Origin: Bifidobacterium breve
GTDB lineage: Bacteria > Bacteroidota > Bacteroidia > Cytophagales > UBA9547
DNA: 7,423 nucleotides
Reading direction: 5' to 3'
Assembly (NCBI GenBank): GCA_943325655.2
Contig: CALPQG020000118.1
Span: forward strand, 1 to 7,423
The notes below the pieces were generated by a model. It worked only from the letters and a program-made list of their open reading frames with translations, searched no databases and was not told the DNA's origin. Every line of letters starts with the position of its first letter. Position 1 is the stretch's first letter. This document shows, piece after piece, positions 4,961 through 7,423 of the stretch. The position numbers were made by a program, and so were the translations under genes.

Positions 4961-6721
4961 TTAAACTTCGGATTCTAATTGTTGGAAATAGAGCTTTTTA
5001 TAAGTCCCGTCCGCTTTAATCAATTCTTCGTGTGTTCCTGTTTCCAGCATTTCACCTTTGTCTAAAACAATGATTTTATCACATAATTTAACCGATGAAA
5101 CACGGTGTGAAATAATCACAGAAGTGCGGTGTTTCATTACTTCTTGTAGACTGTGTAATATGGTATTTTCTGTTTTGGTATCTACTGCTGATAATGCGTC
5201 ATCAAGAATTAATATTTTCGGTTCAACTACCAATGCTCTTGCAATGGAAACCCGTTGTTTTTGACCACCAGAAAGTGTTATGCCTCTTTCTCCAACTATC
5301 GTTTCAAATTGTTGTGGGAAAGCCATGATATTGTCATACAAGTCAGCTTTTTTTGCAGCCGATACGATTTCTTCCTGAGTAATGTCATTTTTTCCAAAGG
5401 CAATATTGTTTTGAATGGTGTCAGAAAAAAGAAATACATCTTGAGGAACGTAGCCAATATTTGCCCTTAAATGGTTAGGGGAGAAGTCTTTGATGTCTTT
5501 TCCATCGATCCATATTTCACCCTGATCTGCATCATACATGCGGTTTATCAAACTTGCAATCGTACTTTTCCCCGCGCCGGTAGTACCTAATATCCCCAAT
5601 GATTTTCCAGCATCAATTTGAAAAGAGATATTTTTAATCGCCTGTATGCCTGAATCGGGATAGGTAATGGACACCTTGTTAAAAGTAATACTTCCTTGTA
5701 TGGGCGTTTCTAAATTGATTTTGGAGACAATGGTCGACTTCGTGTTTAAAAATTCATTGATGCGTTTTTGCGATGCTGCTGCACGTTGTACTAGGCTGGT
5801 CGTCCAGCCCAAGGACGTTACTGGCCAGGTAAGCATGTACACATACATGATGAATTCGGCAATTATACCAATGGTAATTTTGCCTTCAGAAACCTGAATA
5901 CCACCAATATACACGGTTAATATCGTACTCAAACCAATCATTGCCAAAACCAAGGGTTGAAATACCGCTTGAATTTTTGTGAGTGCCAATTGTTTAGCCC
6001 GGTAACCTTCCGCTTCGGTTTCCATTTTAGCCTTAGAACTGTTTTCACGAACAAATGCTTTCAAAACCCTGATTCCTGAAAATGCTTCTTGTGTAAAAGT
6101 AGAAAGGTTGGAAAGTTTTTGTTGAATTTCTGTAGACCGTTTTTCAATGGTATTGCTCACCCAATAAATGAGCAATGACAATATTGGTAAGGGCGTTAAT
6201 ACATATAAAGCCAACGTTGCATTTACGGAAAACATATACGAAATCACCAATACAGCAATGACTACGAGATTGATCCCATACATGATGGCTGGCCCAAGGT
6301 ACATGCGCACTTTTCCTACGTCTTCCGAAATGCGGGCCATGAGGTCTCCAGTATTGTTTTGACGGTAAAAGCTTAAAGGTAAAGTTTGATAATGTTGATA
6401 AATGTCATTTTTAAGATCATATTCAATTAACCTTGACATGACAATAATGGTTTGACGCATAAAAAAAAGAAATAAACCTTTGAGTAAAGCCATGCTTAAA
6501 ATCAGTAAACCAAATTTTAATATGGTAAAATCAAACAACTTTATGGGAGCATTTTGGTGTAGTAAACTATTTTTTTGAATATAATCCAATGCTTCCCGAA
6601 CAATTTGTGCCGGAATGATGGCAAATAAATTGGTAATCACCACAAAAAATATCCCCAGAACTAGTCGGTATTTATAGTTGAATAAGTATTTGTTTAAATA
6701 GGCCAGTGCTTTCATTACCAT
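4961..6721 (-). CDS. ABC exporter half-transporter (membrane domain fused to ATPase), MdlA/MsbA-like
   Basis: 586 residues, a full-length type IV ABC exporter half. The membrane domain (about 1-320) has six likely helices near 19-41, 66-89, 140-162, 165-186, 249-275 and 283-306, and the coupling segment NNTGDLMARISEDV at 122-135. The nucleotide-binding domain has A-loop Y354, Walker A GTTGAGKST (379-387), Q-loop Q427, signature LSGGQ (483-487), Walker B ILILDD (503-508), D-loop SAVD (511-514) and H-loop H539. The residue after the Walker B Asp is Asp508 rather than the usual Glu, as in MdlA-type exporters. Overall it would pump a lipid or hydrophobic compound across the inner membrane; the substrate cannot be told. 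ATG codons at 6721 and 6715 are both possible starts. It heads a probable two-gene unit with the DUF2279 gene and is divergent to nusB. Confidence 0.92.
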   Translation of the reverse strand: MVMKALAYLNKYLFNYKYRLVLGIFFVVITNLFAIIPAQIVREALDYIQKNSLLHQNAPIKLFDFTILKFGLLILSMALLKGLFLFFMRQTIIVMSRLIEYDLKNDIYQHYQTLPLSFYRQNNTGDLMARISEDVGKVRMYLGPAIMYGINLVVIAVLVISYMFSVNATLALYVLTPLPILSLLIYWVSNTIEKRSTEIQQKLSNLSTFTQEAFSGIRVLKAFVRENSSKAKMETEAEGYRAKQLALTKIQAVFQPLVLAMIGLSTILTVYIGGIQVSEGKITIGIIAEFIMYVYMLTWPVTSLGWTTSLVQRAAASQKRINEFLNTKSTIVSKINLETPIQGSITFNKVSITYPDSGIQAIKNISFQIDAGKSLGILGTTGAGKSTIASLINRMYDADQGEIWIDGKDIKDFSPNHLRANIGYVPQDVFLFSDTIQNNIAFGKNDITQEEIVSAAKKADLYDNIMAFPQQFETIVGERGITLSGGQKQRVSIARALVVEPKILILDDALSAVDTKTENTILHSLQEVMKHRTSVIISHRVSSVKLCDKIIVLDKGEMLETGTHEELIKADGTYKKLYFQQLESEV

Positions 6722-6726
6722 TTCCG

Positions 6727-6757
6727 TTTGCGAAGTGCAAAAAAAGGATTACTTTTG
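6727..6757 (+). promoter_or_regulatory. nusB promoter, full -33/-7 consensus
   Basis: TTTG (6727-6730), 19 bases, TACTTTTG (6750-6757) matches the Bacteroidota housekeeping consensus TTTG / N19 / TAnnTTTG at every fixed position. Transcription would start near 6763, leaving a leader of about 55 bases before the nusB ATG at 6818. The -33 box lies only six bases from the start codon of the divergent transporter gene. Confidence 0.65.
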
Positions 6758-6760
6758 TCA

Positions 6761-6768
6761 CAAAGATA
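6761..6768 (-). promoter_or_regulatory. Candidate -7 box for the ABC exporter unit
   Basis: On the minus strand TATCTTTG (6768-6761) fits TAnnTTTG and points at the exporter start about 40 bases away. I see no TTTG or TTG 19-21 bases upstream of it, so this promoter would be weaker or depend on an activator. It faces the nusB -7 box across the palindrome TTTGTCACAAA (6754-6764). Confidence 0.4.
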
Positions 6769-6817
6769 ATAAAGCAAAGCGCAATTATCCCTCTTTTAAC
6801 AATCGTTCTTATATTTA

Positions 6818-7423
6818 ATGCTCAACAGAAGAATTCTCCGTATGAAAACCCTTCAATACCTGTATGCAGTGCATCAGTCGAAGGGAGCTAATTATTTGCT
6901 TTCACAAGATGTAATAGCTGAATTGTTTATGCCTGATCTTACTTCTATGGAGCCTCAGGACAAAGTGGGGCTTGAAAATGATAGAAAGTTAGCTTGTGAG
7001 TTATTAGATGAAGTAATCGGTTTTTCTCCAAAATCGGACAAAATTTTTAAAAAAAATATTCATGTAGCCACTGACAGGGCGTTGCAAAAATACAATGAAT
7101 ATAACCGTACCGACAAAACTCATTTATTTAAAACCTTGATTTATGAAACAGAAAGTATTGCAGATGTTTATTTGCAAGTACTTTATTTGTTACATCAAAT
7201 GGAAGGGTTTATTCAAAACGATGCTGCCAATTCTGATAAAATTGCCTTGAGGGGTGATGCAGAATTTAAAGAAATTTATTTATTGGATAATCCAGTGCTT
7301 AAAATAATTTTTGAAAACAAAGCGTTAAACATAGAGTTTGCAAACCATAAAACCAATTGGGACAATGACATTGAAATTGCCCATTCTTTTTATACACTGA
7401 TCAGAAAAGATGAATTGGTACAA
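6818..7423 (+). CDS. nusB: Transcription antitermination protein NusB, N-terminal part (runs off right edge)
   Basis: 202 codons are open from the ATG at 6818 to the last base of the window. The start MLNRRILRMKTLQYLYA is the arginine-rich N-terminal helix of NusB, in the form usual for Bacteroidota. In that phylum NusB is long (about 300 residues) because extra helical sequence separates this helix from the canonical C-terminal NusB fold; here residues about 25-202 appear to be that insert plus the beginning of the core. NusB with NusE (ribosomal protein S10) binds boxA RNA and supports processive transcription of rRNA operons. It is divergent from the ABC exporter gene, an arrangement I recall from other Bacteroidota, and has its own consensus promoter. 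The truncation is only the window edge. Confidence 0.85.
   Translation, partial: MLNRRILRMKTLQYLYAVHQSKGANYLLSQDVIAELFMPDLTSMEPQDKVGLENDRKLACELLDEVIGFSPKSDKIFKKNIHVATDRALQKYNEYNRTDKTHLFKTLIYETESIADVYLQVLYLLHQMEGFIQNDAANSDKIALRGDAEFKEIYLLDNPVLKIIFENKALNIEFANHKTNWDNDIEIAHSFYTLIRKDELVQ

Noticed and set aside
1360..6891. Several open frames of 60-92 codons opposite or within the larger genes (for example 3217-3495 minus, 5667-5897 plus)
   Set aside because: They are shadows of well-supported genes, lack family resemblance and have no independent promoter or context.

Overview
The window looks like AT-rich Bacteroidota chromosomal DNA. Supporting signs are the protein families (DUF4369/DUF5106-type thioredoxin-fold proteins, a DUF2279 protein, a long-type NusB beginning MLNRRILR), start codons without Shine-Dalgarno sequences, and promoter-like TTTG / TAnnTTTG pairs typical of the Bacteroidota housekeeping sigma factor. 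I cannot place it below phylum level with confidence.

Left edge (1-598): the end of an integrated mobile element. The first 434 bases encode, on the minus strand, the N-terminal third or so of a tyrosine recombinase (integrase) that runs off the window. Its upstream region carries a small set of TAGAAC direct repeats, two of which contain a TAAATTTG promoter box. At 580-598 lies a 19-base copy of what reads as the 3' end of tRNA-Asp (T-arm 3' strand, acceptor 3' strand, G73, CCA) without the rest of the tRNA, followed at once by a strong intrinsic terminator. This is the layout expected where an element entered the 3' end of a plus-strand tRNA-Asp. The element would extend left, with the intact tRNA-Asp at its far end, and the chromosome would resume at about 599 with the displaced tRNA terminator.

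Middle (about 599-3984, plus strand): a 320-base non-coding stretch with a second orphan terminator, then two tandem paralogous genes of about 480 codons each. Both encode exported proteins with a Thr/Ser-rich linker, DUF4369-like and DUF5106-like regions, and a C-terminal thioredoxin fold with a CGHC active site. A strong terminator closes the pair.

Right part (4063-7423): on the minus strand, an ABC exporter half-transporter is followed after 10 bases by a DUF2279-family exported protein, probably as one transcription unit. Divergent to it, nusB starts at 6818 and runs off the window. The 96-base divergent spacer holds a full-consensus nusB promoter (TTTG-N19-TACTTTTG) and an opposed TATCTTTG box for the transporter, built around the palindrome TTTGTCACAAA.

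I found no clearly undescribed system. The points most worth following are the tRNA-Asp element junction with its repeat-bearing integrase promoter, the tandem thioredoxin-like pair, and the ABC exporter with Asp in place of the catalytic Glu of Walker B.
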